Shown here: in pieces, positions 53,330 to 63,217 of the stretch
How the letters are laid out: the number at the start of each line of letters is the position of its first letter
Position numbering within the stretch: the first letter of the stretch is position 1
DNA from: Budorcas taxicolor
Lineage: Eukaryota; Chordata; Mammalia; Artiodactyla; Bovidae
Length of the DNA stretch: 64,000 bases
Reading direction: 5' to 3'
Assembly (NCBI RefSeq): GCF_023091745.1
Contig: NC_068922.1
Span: forward strand, 82,617,533 to 82,681,532
The notes under the pieces: model-generated
Told to the model about the DNA's origin: nothing
Databases searched by the model: none
The model's input: the letters and a program-made list of their open reading frames with translations, nothing else
Program-made: the position numbers and the translations under genes

Positions 53330-56300
53330 TTAGGATTTTTGTTGCTGTCTTTCTAAACTCCATATATTTACACTAATATGCTGTATTGGTGTTCTCTTTC
53401 TGATATACCTCACTATAATAGGCTCCAGTTTCATCCACCTCATTAGAACTGACTCACATGTGTTCTTTTTAATGGCTGGGTCATATTCCATTGTGTGTAT
53501 GTACCACAGCTTTCTCATCCATTCACCTGCTGATGGAATCTAGGTTGCTTCCATGTCCTGGCTATTGTAAACAGCACTGCGATGAACATTGGGGTGCACG
53601 TGTCTCTTTCAGTTCTGGTTTCCTCAGTGTGTATGCCCGGCAGTGGGATTGCTGGGTCATAAGGCAGTTCTATTTCCAGTTTTTTAAGGAATCTCCACAA
53701 TGTTCTCCATAGTGGCTGTACTAGTTTGCACTCACACAAACAGTGTAAGAGGGTTCCTTTTTCTCCACACCCTCTCGAACATTTATTGCTTGTAGACATT
53801 TTGATGGTGGCCATTCCGCCTGGTGTGAGATGACACCTCATTGCGGTTTTGATTTGCATTTCTCTGATAATGAGTGATTTTGAGCATCTTTTCATGTGTC
53901 TGTTAGCCATCTGTACATCGTCTTTGGAGAAATGTCTATTTAGTTCTTTGCTCCACTCTTTGATTGGGGTTGTTCATTTTTCTGGTATTGAGCTGCATGA
54001 GCTACTTGTATATTTTGGAAATTAATTCTTTGTCAGTTGTTTCCTTTGCTATTATTTTCTCCCATTCTGAAGGCTGCCTTTTCACCTTATCGTTTCCTTC
54101 ATTGTACAAAACCTTTTAAGTTTAATTAGGTCCCATTCATTTATTTTTGTTTTTATTTCCATTACTCTGGGAGGTGGATCATAGAGGATCTTGCTGTGAT
54201 CTATTTCAGAGAGTGTTCTGCCTATGTTTTCCTCTAAGAGTTTTATAGTTTCTGGTCTTACATTTAGATCTTTAATCCATTTTGAGTTTATTTTTGGGTA
54301 TGGTGTTAGAAAGTGTTCTAGTTTCATTCTTTGACAAGTGGTTGACCAGTTTTCCCAGCACCACTTGTTAAAGAGATTGTCTTTTCTCCATTGTATATTC
54401 TTGCCTCCTTTGTCAAAGGTAAGGTGGCCGCAGGTGCGTGGGTTTATCTCTGGGCTTTCTGTTTTGTTCCACTGGTCTGTATTTCTGTGTCTGTCTAGAT
54501 CACTGTAACTTTGTAGCGTAAAGTCAGGAAGGTTGGTTTTTCCAGTTCCATTCTTCTTTCTCAAGATTGCTTTGGCTATTCCATGTTTTTGTGTTTCCTT
54601 ACAAATTGTGAAAAGATTTGTTTTAGTCCTGTGAAAAATAGTCATGGCAGCTTGATAGGGATTGCATTGAATCTATAGATTTTGGGGGGTAGTACATTCG
54701 TTTTTAGTATATTGATTCTTCCAATCCACATACATGGTATATTTCTCCATCTGTTTGTGTCCTCTTTGATTTCTTTCATAAGTGTTTGATAGTTTTCTAT
54801 GTATAAGTCTTTGTTTCTTTAGGTAAACTTTTTCCTAAGTATTTTATTTTATTTTTTTTTGTTGCAGTGGTGATTGAAATTGTTTCCTTAATTTCTGTTT
54901 CTGTTTTTTCATTGTTAGTGTATAGGAATGCAAGGGATTTCTGTGTATTACTTTTATATCCTGAAAGTTTACTGTATTTATTGATTAGCTGTAGTAATTT
55001 TCTGGTGGTGTCTTTATAGTTTTCTGTGTAGAGGATCTTGTCATCTGCAAACAATGAGAGTTTTCAATCTTCTTTTCCAATCTACATTTCTTTATTTCTT
55101 TTTCTTCTCTGAATACTGCGGCTAGGATTCCAAAACGATGTTGAATAGTAGTGGTGGGAGTGGGCGCCCTTGTCTTGTTCCTGGTTTTAGAGGAAACACT
55201 TTCATTGTTTTGCCATTGAGGATGATGTTTACTGTGGGTTTGTCATCTATGGCTTTTATTATGTTGAGGTATGTTCCTTCCATACCTGCTTTCTGGAGAG
55301 TTTTTATTTTTTTTATCATAAATAGATGATGAATTTTGTCAAAGGCTTTCTCTGCATCTATTGAGATAATCATATGGTTTTTTATCTTTCAATCTGTTAA
55401 TATGGTGTATCACATTGATTTGTGAATATTGAAGAATCCTCAAATCCCTGGAATAAAGATAGCTTGGTCATGATATATGTTCTTTTTAAAATGTTGTTGG
55501 TCCTGTTTGCTAGAATTTTGTTAAGGATTTTTGCATCTATGTTCATCAGTGATGTTGGCCTGTGGTTTTTTTTTGTTTTGTTTTGTTTTGTTTTTGGTGG
55601 CATCTTTGTGTGGTTTGGTGTTAGGGTATTGGTGGCCTCATAGAATGAGTTTGGGAGTTTACCTTCATCTGCGATTTTCTGGAAGAGTTTGAGTAGGATA
55701 AGTGTTAGCTCTTCTCTAAATTTTTGGTAGAATTCACCTGTGAAGCCATCTGGTCCTGGGCTTTTGTTTGTTGGAAGATTTTGATGACAGCTTCAATTTC
55801 CATGCTTGTGATGGGTCTATTAAGATTTTCTATTTCTTCACAGGAGGAGAAGGGTATGACAGAGGATGAGATGATTGGATGGCACCACCGACTTGATGGA
55901 TATGAGTTTGAGCAAGCTCCAGGAGTTGGTGATGGACAGATGATCAGGGAAGCCTGGCGTGCTGCCGTCCATGGGGTCACAAAGAGTTGGACATGACTGA
56001 GTGACTGAAATGAACTGAACTGAGTTTTGGAAGATTATACTTTTCTAAGAATTTGTCCATTTCTTCCAAGTTGTCCATTTTATTGGCATGTAATTGCTCA
56101 CAGCAATCTCTTGTGATCTTTTGTATTTCCTGTGTTGTCTGTTGTGATTTCTCCATTTTCATTTCTAATTTTATTGATTTGATTCTTCTCCATTTTTCTT
56201 GATGAGTCTGGCTACCGGTTTGTCTATTTTATTTAGCTTCTCAAAGAACCAGCTCTAGTTTTACAGATCTCTAGTCTCCTTCATTTATTTTTCATTTATT

Positions 56301-56635
56301 TCTGCTCTAATTTTTATGATTTCTTTCCTTCTACTAACTTTGGGGTTCTTCTGTTCTTTTTCTAGTTGCTTTAGCTGTGAAGTTAGGTTGTTTATTTGAT
56401 GTTTCTCTGGTTTTCTGAGGTAGACTCGTATTGCTATGAACCTCCCTCTTAACACTGCCTTTCCTGAATCCCATAGGTTTTGGGTTATGTTTTCATTTTC
56501 ATTAGGTTCTATGCATATTTTGACTTCTTCTTTGATTTCTTCCACGATCTGTTGGTTATTCAGAAGTGTGTTATTTAGCCTCTGTATGTTTGTGTTTTTT
56601 ATAGTTGTTTTTTTTTTTTCCCCTGTAGTTGACAT
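53330..56635 (-). pseudogene. L1 ORF2 relic, fragmented
   Basis: ORF2p normally supplies endonuclease and reverse transcriptase for L1. Here only parts from roughly residue 200 to the C-terminus remain, in separate frames: EEIKEEVKICIEPNENENIT and VSRRKEIIKIRAEINEK (56285-56635), IISIDAEKAFDKIHHLFMIK and GTRQGRPLPPLLFNIVLE (motifs A and B, 55122-55373), FADDKILYTENYKDTTRKLL (motif C with FADD intact, 54797-55054), NGTGKTNLPDFTLQSY-type region (54082-54645), and the Cys-containing C-terminus CSRGCGEKGTLLHCLCECK (53515-53910) followed by WYIHTMEYDPAIKKN (53330-53518). Shifts or stops occur between all of these. The N-terminal endonuclease is missing. Non-functional. Confidence 0.88.
55840..56024 (+). 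mobile_element. BovB 3' tail (headless BovA-like) nested in L1 ORF2
   Basis: AGGAGGAGAAGGGTATGACA to TGACTGAAATGAACTGAACT is BovB 3' UTR only (185 bp). Comparison with the related L1 at 24000-24020 shows that an about 8-bp L1 stretch (CTGGTTCA-like) was lost at the insertion point. Confidence 0.92.
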
Positions 56636-56805
56636 CTAATCTTACCACATTGTAATCAGAAAAGATGCTTGAAATTATTTCAATTTCAGGGTTGGGAACT
56701 CATGTACACCTGTGGTGGATTCATGTCAATGTATGGCAAAACCAATACAGTATTGTAAAGTAAAAAAAACAGTTAAAACTAAAAGGAGTAAAAAAAAAAA
56801 AAATT

Positions 56806-57200
56806 ACCTAGGTTAGATTTATGGCCCAGGGTATTTTTTTTAGAAATACATTTTATAAGGAAGCTATTAAGCCCACTCCTCCATTTTTTTAGTGAGACAA
56901 AGCATTAAATTCCATTTCTGATTATATAAAGAATGCATTGTATTTGTCCTTTTCAACCAAATATTCTAACATAAACTCTGACATTTATGTTTCAGAAATA
57001 AAACCTAGCTTTCTTACTCACTATGTAAGAATATTATAGAAAATACAGGAAGGCACAGGTTAAAAAATAAATCTTAGAAGATCATTGTAGTGTTTTACTA
57101 AGTATGGCTTATTTGAACCAAACTCTATTGTTGTGTATTCACAGTTTTTTTTTTTTATCACTGTTGTTGGCAATGCCTCCCAAGAAAGTTGTCAGAAACA
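56806..57200. other. Unassigned AT-rich stretch
   Basis: AT-rich, with poly-T at 57147-57158. No family or gene was recognised. Confidence 0.45.
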
Positions 57201-57214
57201 TCTTTGAGGTGAAT

Positions 57215-57385
57215 TCTCCCCCATCCATAGTTATTTCCTTTAGGATAATTACTGGAAGTGGAATTGCAGGCTCAAACAGTATACACATATCTGTACCTTT
57301 TGAAATGTCAGTTTGCCCTCAATTACAATTGTTACCAGTTTTGAGCACCATTGCAAGTAGATTAAAGTGCTTATTTCCTTATACA
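57215..57385 (-). mobile_element. Old L1 (L1M-like) fragment
   Basis: TTATTTCCTTTAGGATAATT, ACTGGAAGTGGAATTGCAGG and CAGTTTGCCCTCAATTACAA correspond to the old L1 stretch 'ttccttaggataaattcctagaagtggaattgctggg'. Antisense, diverged. Confidence 0.5.
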
Positions 57386-57574
57386 TTCAACAACAGAAAA
57401 TGGAAAAAAGTTTTACTCTCTCTTATCAAATCAGGGCTATCATTATTTTATACGCATGCATTTTTCATTTCATGTAAGATTCCTTTTTCCACTCTATTAA
57501 GAATTTAATAGATTTCTTCCTTTGTGAATTGGCAGTTCCTTGATTCTAACGCCTTTAAAATGTCTGAGTGCCTA

Positions 57575-57937
57575 TCCTGTTGTGACGGGTCTCTAAGCGA
57601 GCCTCTTCGCGTGTCCGGCCTGCGGGCGGCCTTCATGCTGCGCAGGCTCCTCTCTAGCTGTGGCGCGCAGGGGCTCCTCTCCGGTGGTGGAGTGCCGGCT
57701 TCTCTCTGCAGCGGCCTCTCCGTTTGAGGAGCAGGGCCTCTCGGGCGCTGGGTTTCGATCGCTGCGGCCCGTGGGCCAGTAGGTGTGGCTGCCGGGCTCT
57801 AGAGCACAGGCTCGGCAGCTGTGGTGCAACGGCCTCGTCGCTCCGCGGCACGCGGGACCTCCCAGACCAGGGACCGGACTGCTGTCTCCTACACTGGCTG
57901 GTGGATTCTTTACCGCTGAGCCACCAGGCAAGCCCTC
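57575..57937 (-). mobile_element. CHR-type SINE, CpG-rich, near full length
   Basis: Antisense blocks: GGGCGGCCTTCATGCTGCGC, GGCTCCTCTCTAGCTGTGGC, GCAGGGCCTCTCGGGCGCTG, GGCTCGGCAGCTGTGGTGCA, GACCAGGGACCGGACTGCTG, and head complement GAGCCACCAGGCAAGCCC. Many CpG sites persist, suggesting it is less decayed than the other CHR copies. Frames of 65-112 codons within it are spurious. Confidence 0.82.
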
Positions 57938-58251
57938 TAACTGACTTTTAACAGTGCTTTATATATTAATTGTGTTCCTTTGTTGATGACAAAAATTCAG
58001 ATTTAAGCATTGTTATTTATTGTGCCCAAAACAATAAGTTCTTCATATACCATTTAATTTTCCTGCTTTAGTAATAGGATCTGTTATCATGCTTTTCTCT
58101 TAGTTACACACTGTCCAAGATTTTCACTTAACCAATGATGGAATTGCAATTTAGAGAAATGAACCTGTTGGAAATCACACAGCAAGGAAACAATAGATTT
58201 GGAGTTTCGAGTCAGGTCCACTGAATCCAAACCTGTGTTTAGCATGATGCT
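57938..58251. other. Unassigned intergenic stretch
   Basis: ACCAATGATGGAATTGCAAT and TCACACAGCAAGGAAACAAT near 58130-58190 hint at a MIR-like relic. No gene was seen. Confidence 0.4.
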
Positions 58252-58486
58252 AAGTTGCTGCTGGGGCTTCCCTGGTGGCTCAGAGGTGAAGAATCCGCCT
58301 GCCAGTGCCGGAGATACAGGTTTGATCCTTGGGTTGGGAAGGTCCCCTGGAGAAGGCAGTGGCACCCACTCCAGTGTTCTTGCCTGGAGACTCCCATGGA
58401 CAGAAGAGCCTGGTGAGCTACAGCCCATGGGGCTGCAAACAGTCAGGCAATTTAGCAACTAAAACAACAGCACAAGTTGCTGCTGG
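58252..58486 (+). mobile_element. Bov-tA SINE with perfect 13-bp duplication
   Basis: The element is about 58263-58473, from GGGGCTTCCCTGGTGGCTCA to GTCAGGCAATTTAGCAACTA. AAGTTGCTGCTGG lies at 58252-58264 and again at 58474-58486. Confidence 0.95.
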
Positions 58487-58514
58487 TTCTTGTTTCCTCT
58501 CTACTTCATAGTTC

Positions 58515-58728
58515 AAGAATCAGCAAACTACATTGCTCAGGTCAAATCTGGCCTGCCACCTGACTTTTTAAATAAAGTTTTATTGTAACCCAGCCACACA
58601 GTCACTTGTTGTTACTCTCCTGTTACAAGGGCAGACTTGAGTGGCTGTGACACAGACCTCATGCCCACTGTGGGGCCGTGAAACATTTCCCACCCGGCCT
58701 TTGCAGCACAGGCCTGCTGACCACTGCA
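58515..58728 (+). repeat. Ancient DNA-transposon-like fragment (hAT-Charlie type, tentative)
   Basis: ATCAGCAAACTACATTGCTC, CAAATCTGGCCTGCCACCTG, AAATAAAGTTTTATTGTAAC, CCAGCCACACAGTCACTTG, AGACTTGAGTGGCTGTGACA and GCCTGCTGACCACTG follow a familiar non-autonomous old element. The order is convincing; the exact family name is less so. Confidence 0.6.
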
Positions 58729-59165
58729 GTAGCTTTTTGCCCTTTGGAAACGATGCGGATATTGGAGGTCCTGAACCTATCTTCCATCTCTCTGTATCTT
58801 AGTGTTCTCTCAACATTTCTACTTAGAATTAAGTGAACTGCTATCATGCTTTTATTTTAGCTATATGTGGTGCAAACATGTGATACATTGCCTCTACTGA
58901 TACTTTCATTTAAAAACTAGCTAGCATTTTTATTTCCAAAATATCTTATTCTCAGTCCTCTATCTCTTAGCATCTTGCCTTGTTTTAATGATGCAGAATC
59001 TTCTTGCATGTCATTAAAAGTACAGTTTATCTTTTTAAAGATGTTATTTGGAATGAAAGCTGCTTTCTTTATGAGGATCGCTTCCGGTATGTAATCAGGT
59101 GTCGTATGAATTTCTGACTTTGTCATTGCTGGAAGTCACTGTGGAGCTCTCTCAACAAAGGAATT
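58729..59165. other. Unassigned AT-rich stretch
   Basis: No gene or family was recognised. Frames are at most 69 codons. Confidence 0.45.
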
Positions 59166-59352
59166 GTTGCTAGTCACTCAGTTGTGTCCGACTCTTTGGA
59201 GATCCCATAGACTGTAGCCCACTGGGCTCCTCTGTCCATGGAATTCTCTAGGCACAATACTGGAGTGGGTCACCACTTGCTTCTCCAGGGGATCTTCCTG
59301 TCCCAGGGATCAAACCCAGGTCTCCCGCATTGCAGGCTGATTCTTTACTATG
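59166..59352 (-). mobile_element. Bov-tA SINE, head truncated
   Basis: Antisense GTTGCTAGTCACTCAGTTGT, GGAATTCTCTAGGCACAATA, CTGTCCCAGGGATCAAACCC, ending in GCAGGCTGATTCTTTACTA before the head complement. Confidence 0.92.
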
Positions 59353-59671
59353 TCTATGGTCCAACTTAAAAACCCAGGTGGGTTTTTCTTCCGTTGGCCT
59401 CCCAGTTCCCTCCTGCACACAGGTATCCTCAGCCTACTGCCCACGTGCCAGCTCTGCCCCTGATGTTGTTGTAGGAAGCTGGACTGTGTGCATGTGTGTG
59501 CAAGCACGTGTGGTGAGGTAGGCTGTGATGTCTGTATTCCTAACCCTCTCCCTCTGTGTTACAGGTAAAATTCCCCTGGATATTCACTGCTGTGAAAATT
59601 TAGTGTGCTTCTGTGATATTATGACCTATATGAAGTACATATTTGGTGACTAAAATAGATGCGTATTTAGG
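59353..59671. other. Unassigned intergenic stretch
   Basis: A short TG-rich patch lies at 59487-59512. No gene was seen. Confidence 0.45.
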
Positions 59672-59902
59672 GTATGTGTGTGTGTGTGTGTGTGTGCACA
59701 TACATTCAGTGGTGTCAGACTCCTCAGACCACATGGACTGTATGTAGCCCACCTGACTCCTCTGTGCTTGGGATTCTCCAGGCAAGAATACTGGAGTGGG
59801 TTGCCATTTCCTTCTCTAGGGGATCTTCCCAACCCAAGGATCGAACCTGAGTCTCCTGCATTGCAGGTAGATTCCCCACCACTGAGTCACTGGGAAAGCC
59901 CC
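59672..59902 (-). mobile_element. Bov-tA SINE with (TG)n at its 3' end
   Basis: The (TG)n run at 59673-59695 is followed by antisense ACATTCAGTGGTGTCAGACT, GATTCTCCAGGCAAGAATAC, CCAACCCAAGGATCGAACCT and head complement CTGAGTCACTGGGAAAGCCC. Confidence 0.93.
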
Positions 59903-60251
59903 CTGTCCGTGCTAGATGCTGTAAAATTGAGTTGAATTCTCATATACCATGCTGGTGTCTGAGACTTGCTTGTTGCATGGGGTGCCCCACACACATGTTT
60001 TGAAATTGGGTGCAGGAACCCTTATCAGTGTCTAAGAAGGACTCATCAGGTGGATAGATATGTTTCCTTTCATGGTGATGTAATGGAATTTATTTTGGCA
60101 AATAGTCTTTTTTCTTTGAGTGGGAGGTTGGGTCCTTCCCAGGCGTCAAGGCAGGTAAACCTCTATTCTCTGTTCCTTCTTAGTGTTTAATAGAAATAAA
60201 TCTGTGGGAACATTTAGGTTGGAAGAATGCATTGTGCAAGAGCTGATTGTT
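59903..60251. other. Unassigned intergenic stretch
   Basis: No gene or family was recognised. Confidence 0.45.
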
Positions 60252-60827
60252 CTTCAGTTCAGTCGCTCAGCCGCGTCTGACTCTTTGCGACCCCATGAAT
60301 CGCAGCACGCCAGGCCTCCCTGTCCATCACCAACTCCCGGAGTTCACTCAGACTCATGTCCATTGAGTCAGTGATGCCATCCAGCCATCTCATCCTCTGT
60401 CGTCCCCTTCTTCTCCTGCCCGCAATCCCTCCCAGCATCAGAGTCTTTTCCAATGAGTCAACTCTTCGCATGAGGGGGCCAAAGTACTGGAGTTTCAGCT
60501 TTAGCATCATTCCTTCCAAAGAAATCCCAGGACTGATCTCCTTCAGAATGGACTGGTTGGATCTCCTTGCAGTCCAAGGGACTCTCAAGAGTCTTCTCCA
60601 ACACCACAGTTCAAAAGCATCAATTCTTTGGCACTCAGCCTTCTTCACAGTCCAACTCTCACATCCATACATGACCACAGGAAAAACCATAGCCTTGACT
60701 AGATGGACCTTAGTCGGCAAAGTAATGTCTCTGCTTTTGAATATGCTATCTAGGTTGGTCATAACTTTCCTTCCAAGGAGTAAGCGTCTTTTAATTTCAT
60801 GGCTGCAGTCACCATCTGCAGTGATGG
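60252..60827 (-). mobile_element. BovB, 5'-truncated, C-terminal coding end intact
   Basis: Antisense with complete 3' end at the left (CAGTTCAGTCGCTCAGCCGC) and truncation at CCATCTGCAGTGAT. The C-terminal coding region is open over about 190 codons (within 60259-60930): ADGDCSHEIKRRLLLGRKVM, MVFPVVMYGCESWTVKKAEC, RRLLRVPWTARRSNQSILKE, MRWLDGITDSMDMSLSELRE. The first about 30 codons of that frame come from flanking DNA. GTTCTT words flank the copy. Confidence 0.95.
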
Positions 60828-61434
60828 TTCTTAGTATGTAGTATTTTAGATGAAATGCTATAGAACTTGTTAGGTAAGACGCATTTGCTAAATGAGCTGA
60901 AGCAGCAGCCGGGCTGTGAAGCTGGAACACGGTGTGCGGATCAGCAGGGAGGAGGGCACCTCACACAGCGCCGGAGACAGGGCACACGGGGAAAGCTCGC
61001 TCCCAGCTGCGCGCCGCGTTCCAAGGGCTATGGACAAGCTCCTCTACCTCAGGAAGATGGCAAACATGATGGAGAATCGTCTGGAAATAGAGTCACAGTG
61101 TTGAAGATTGTTTTCAGATTTTGTTGGGGCTTCCAGATGGAAAATAGAACAATAATATGAGTGACTTTAATCAGTGGGAAAAAAAATATGAATGATGAGA
61201 AGTTATAGGGAGACATTTTTTGGTTTATATTAAGTAATATCATCTATATTTATTTTTAGTTTAGAAAGAGATGTCCTTCTAACAGAGATATCCCCAAACT
61301 GAATAGGTCACTTTCTGAAAAACATTAGATCATTTTAGTTAAGAGGTTAATTTGAGATTAAAGTAAGCTTTGATTTGAATCCCTAAGAGTGAACCCAGGG
61401 CAAATTACCAAACTTCTATGAGCCACTAGTTCAA
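60828..61434. other. Unassigned stretch
   Basis: Left half is GC-richer (60,900-61,040, with a GCGCGCCGCG patch), right half AT-rich. The plus frame 60867-61160 (97 codons) has no motif. Confidence 0.45.
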
Positions 61435-61594
61435 AATTCTCACATGTACCCAAGTATTCATTGAAACACTATTTACAATAGCTAGGAAATGGAAGCAACA
61501 TTATCAAGGCTTCATATTATTGATAAAGCAACCTTATCATTCCATTGGCAGATGAATGGATAAGGAAGTTTTGGTACATATACACAATGGAATA

Positions 61595-62029
61595 TTAGTT
61601 AGCTATAGCTATAGCTGTTTCCATTGTTTCCCCATCTGTTTGCTTTGAAGTGATGGGACCAGATACCATGATTTTAGTTTTCTGAATGTTGAGTATTAAG
61701 CCAACTTTTTCATTCTGCTCTTTCACTTTCATCAAGAGGCTCTTTAGTTCTTCTTCACCTTCTGCCATAAGGGTGGTGTCATCTGCATACCTGAGGTTAT
61801 TGAGATTTCTCCCGGCAATCTTGATTCCAGCTTGTGCTTCATCCAGCCCAGCATTTCTCATGATGTACTCTGCATAGAAGTTAAATAAGCAGGGTGACAA
61901 GATACAGCCTTGATGTACTCCTTTCCTGATTTGGAACCAGTCTGTTGTTCCATATCCAGTTCTAACTATTGCTTCTTGACCTGCATACAGATTTCTCAGG
62001 ATGCAGGTCAGGTGGTCTGGTATTCCCAT
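61595..62029 (-). pseudogene. BovB reverse transcriptase relic in the inverted segment
   Basis: Open over 144 codons: GIPDHLTCILRNLYAGQEA, RKGVHQGCILSPCLFNFYAE (motif B), LRYADDTTLMAEGEEELKSL (motif C, YADD intact), then KVGLILNIQKTKIMVSGPIT. The last few residues run through the target duplication. Motif A lies upstream in another phase (near 62080-62100) after a frame change, so the domain is broken. Confidence 0.87.
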
Positions 62030-62882
62030 CTCTTGAAGAATTTCTACAGTTTCTTGTGATCCACAAGGTCAAAGGCTTTGGCATAATTAATAAAGCAGAA
62101 GTAGATGTTTTTCTGGAACTCTCTTGCTTTTTTCTCTAATCCAGCGGATGTTGGCAGTCTGATCTCTGGCTCCTCTGCCTATTCTAAATCCAGCTTGAAC
62201 ATCTGGAGGTTCATGGTTCACATGATGTTGAAGCCTGGCTTGGAGAATTTTGAGCATTACTTTGCTAGAGTATGAGATTTGGGTTCCAAAATCACTGCAG
62301 ATGGTGAATGCAACCATGAAATTAAAAGATGCTTGCTCCTTGGAAGAAAAGTTATGACCAGTCTAGACATCCTATTAAAAAGCAGACATTACTTTACCAA
62401 CAAAGGCCCATCTAGTCAAAGCTATGCTTTTTCCCATATTTGGATATGGATGTGAGAGTTGGACTATAAAGAAAGCTGAGCACGGAAGAATTGATGCTTT
62501 TCAACTATGGTGTTGGAGAAGACTCTTGAGAGTCCCTTGGACTGCAAGGAGATCCAACCCATCAATCCTAAAGGAAATCAGTCCTAAATATTCTTTGGAA
62601 GGACTTACAACTGAAGCTGAAACTCCATTCCTTTGGCCACCTGATGCAAAGAACCTACTCATTGGAAAACACCCTGATGCTGGGAAAGATTGAAGTGAGG
62701 AGGAGAAGGGGACAACAGAGGATGAGATGGCTGGATGGCATCACTGACTCAATGGATGTGAATTAGAGGAGGCTCCAGGTGTTGGTGATGGACAGGGAAT
62801 CCTGGCGTGCTGCAGTCAATGAGGTTGCAAACAGTCAGACACGACTGAGTGGCTGAACTGACTGACTAGCTGTAGCTATAGC
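61600..62882 (+). mobile_element. BovB with internal 5' inversion and 16-bp target duplication
   Basis: The segment 61616-62282 is antisense BovB reverse transcriptase; 62283-62866 is sense BovB 3' end (TTCCAAAATCACTGCAGATG to GACTGAGTGGCTGAACTGAC). The flanks TAGCTATAGCTATAGC (61600-61615) and TAGCTGTAGCTATAGC (62867-62882) match at 15 of 16. At the internal joint only about two dozen bases of BovB sequence are missing (between GGGGAAACAATGGAAAC in sense of the inverted part and TTCCAAAATCACTG of the direct part). This is the structure that twin priming gives in L1, here in an RTE-class element. Confidence 0.93.
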
Positions 62883-62909
62883 TTAGTTTATATGTTTATA
62901 CAGTTATAG

Positions 62910-62910
<1 letters not shown>

Positions 62911-62951
<41 letters not shown>
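62911..62951. repeat. (CT)n(TA)n compound microsatellite
   Basis: About 12 CT units are followed by about 7 TA units within the right part of the split L1, close to the BovB insertion site. Confidence 0.93.
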
Positions 62952-62952
<1 letters not shown>

Positions 62953-63217
62953 GCTTTTTTATAAAAAAAAAAGGAACACATTTGAGTTAATTCTAATGAG
63001 ATGGATGAACCTGGAGCCTGTTATACAAAGTGAAGTAAGTCAGAAAGAGAAAGAAAAATACTGTATATTAGCCTATGTATATAGGTTTTAGAAAGACGGT
63101 ATTGATGATACTACATGGAGGGCAGCGAAGGAGACAGAGATGTAAAGAACAGACTTGGTCTCCGTGGGAGACAGTGAGGCTGGGATGACGTGAGAGAATA
63201 GCACTGAAGCGTATACG

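Larger units (their letters stand above)
52991..56805 (-). mobile_element. L1, 3.7 kb, 5'-truncated, with an opposite L1 tail at its 5' end
   Basis: Its 3' end is at the left (ATTTATTTATTTATTTTAAC, the CCACCCTGAACCCCCTCCC block); ORF2 reaches from about 53330 to 56690. At 56693-56805 a sense L1 3' terminus follows (GTGGTGGATTCATGTCAATG, CAATACAGTATTGTAAAGTA and an A-rich tail). The unit therefore carries L1 3' ends at both extremities, in inverted orientation. A BovB tail is nested at 55840-56024. Confidence 0.9.
61435..63217 (+). mobile_element. L1 3' region split by an inverted BovB
   Basis: Left part 61435-61599: CATGTACCCAAGTATTCATT, ATACACAATGGAATATTAG. Right part about 62883-63217: GAACACATTTGAGTTAATTC, ATGAGATGGATGAACCTGGA, GAAGTAAGTCAGAAAGAGAA, ATGGAGGGCAGCGAAGGAG, GAATAGCACTGAAGCGTATA. 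The sense L1 text would be continuous without the BovB, apart from a (CT)n(TA)n expansion at 62911-62951. The right end abuts another BovB. Confidence 0.9.
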
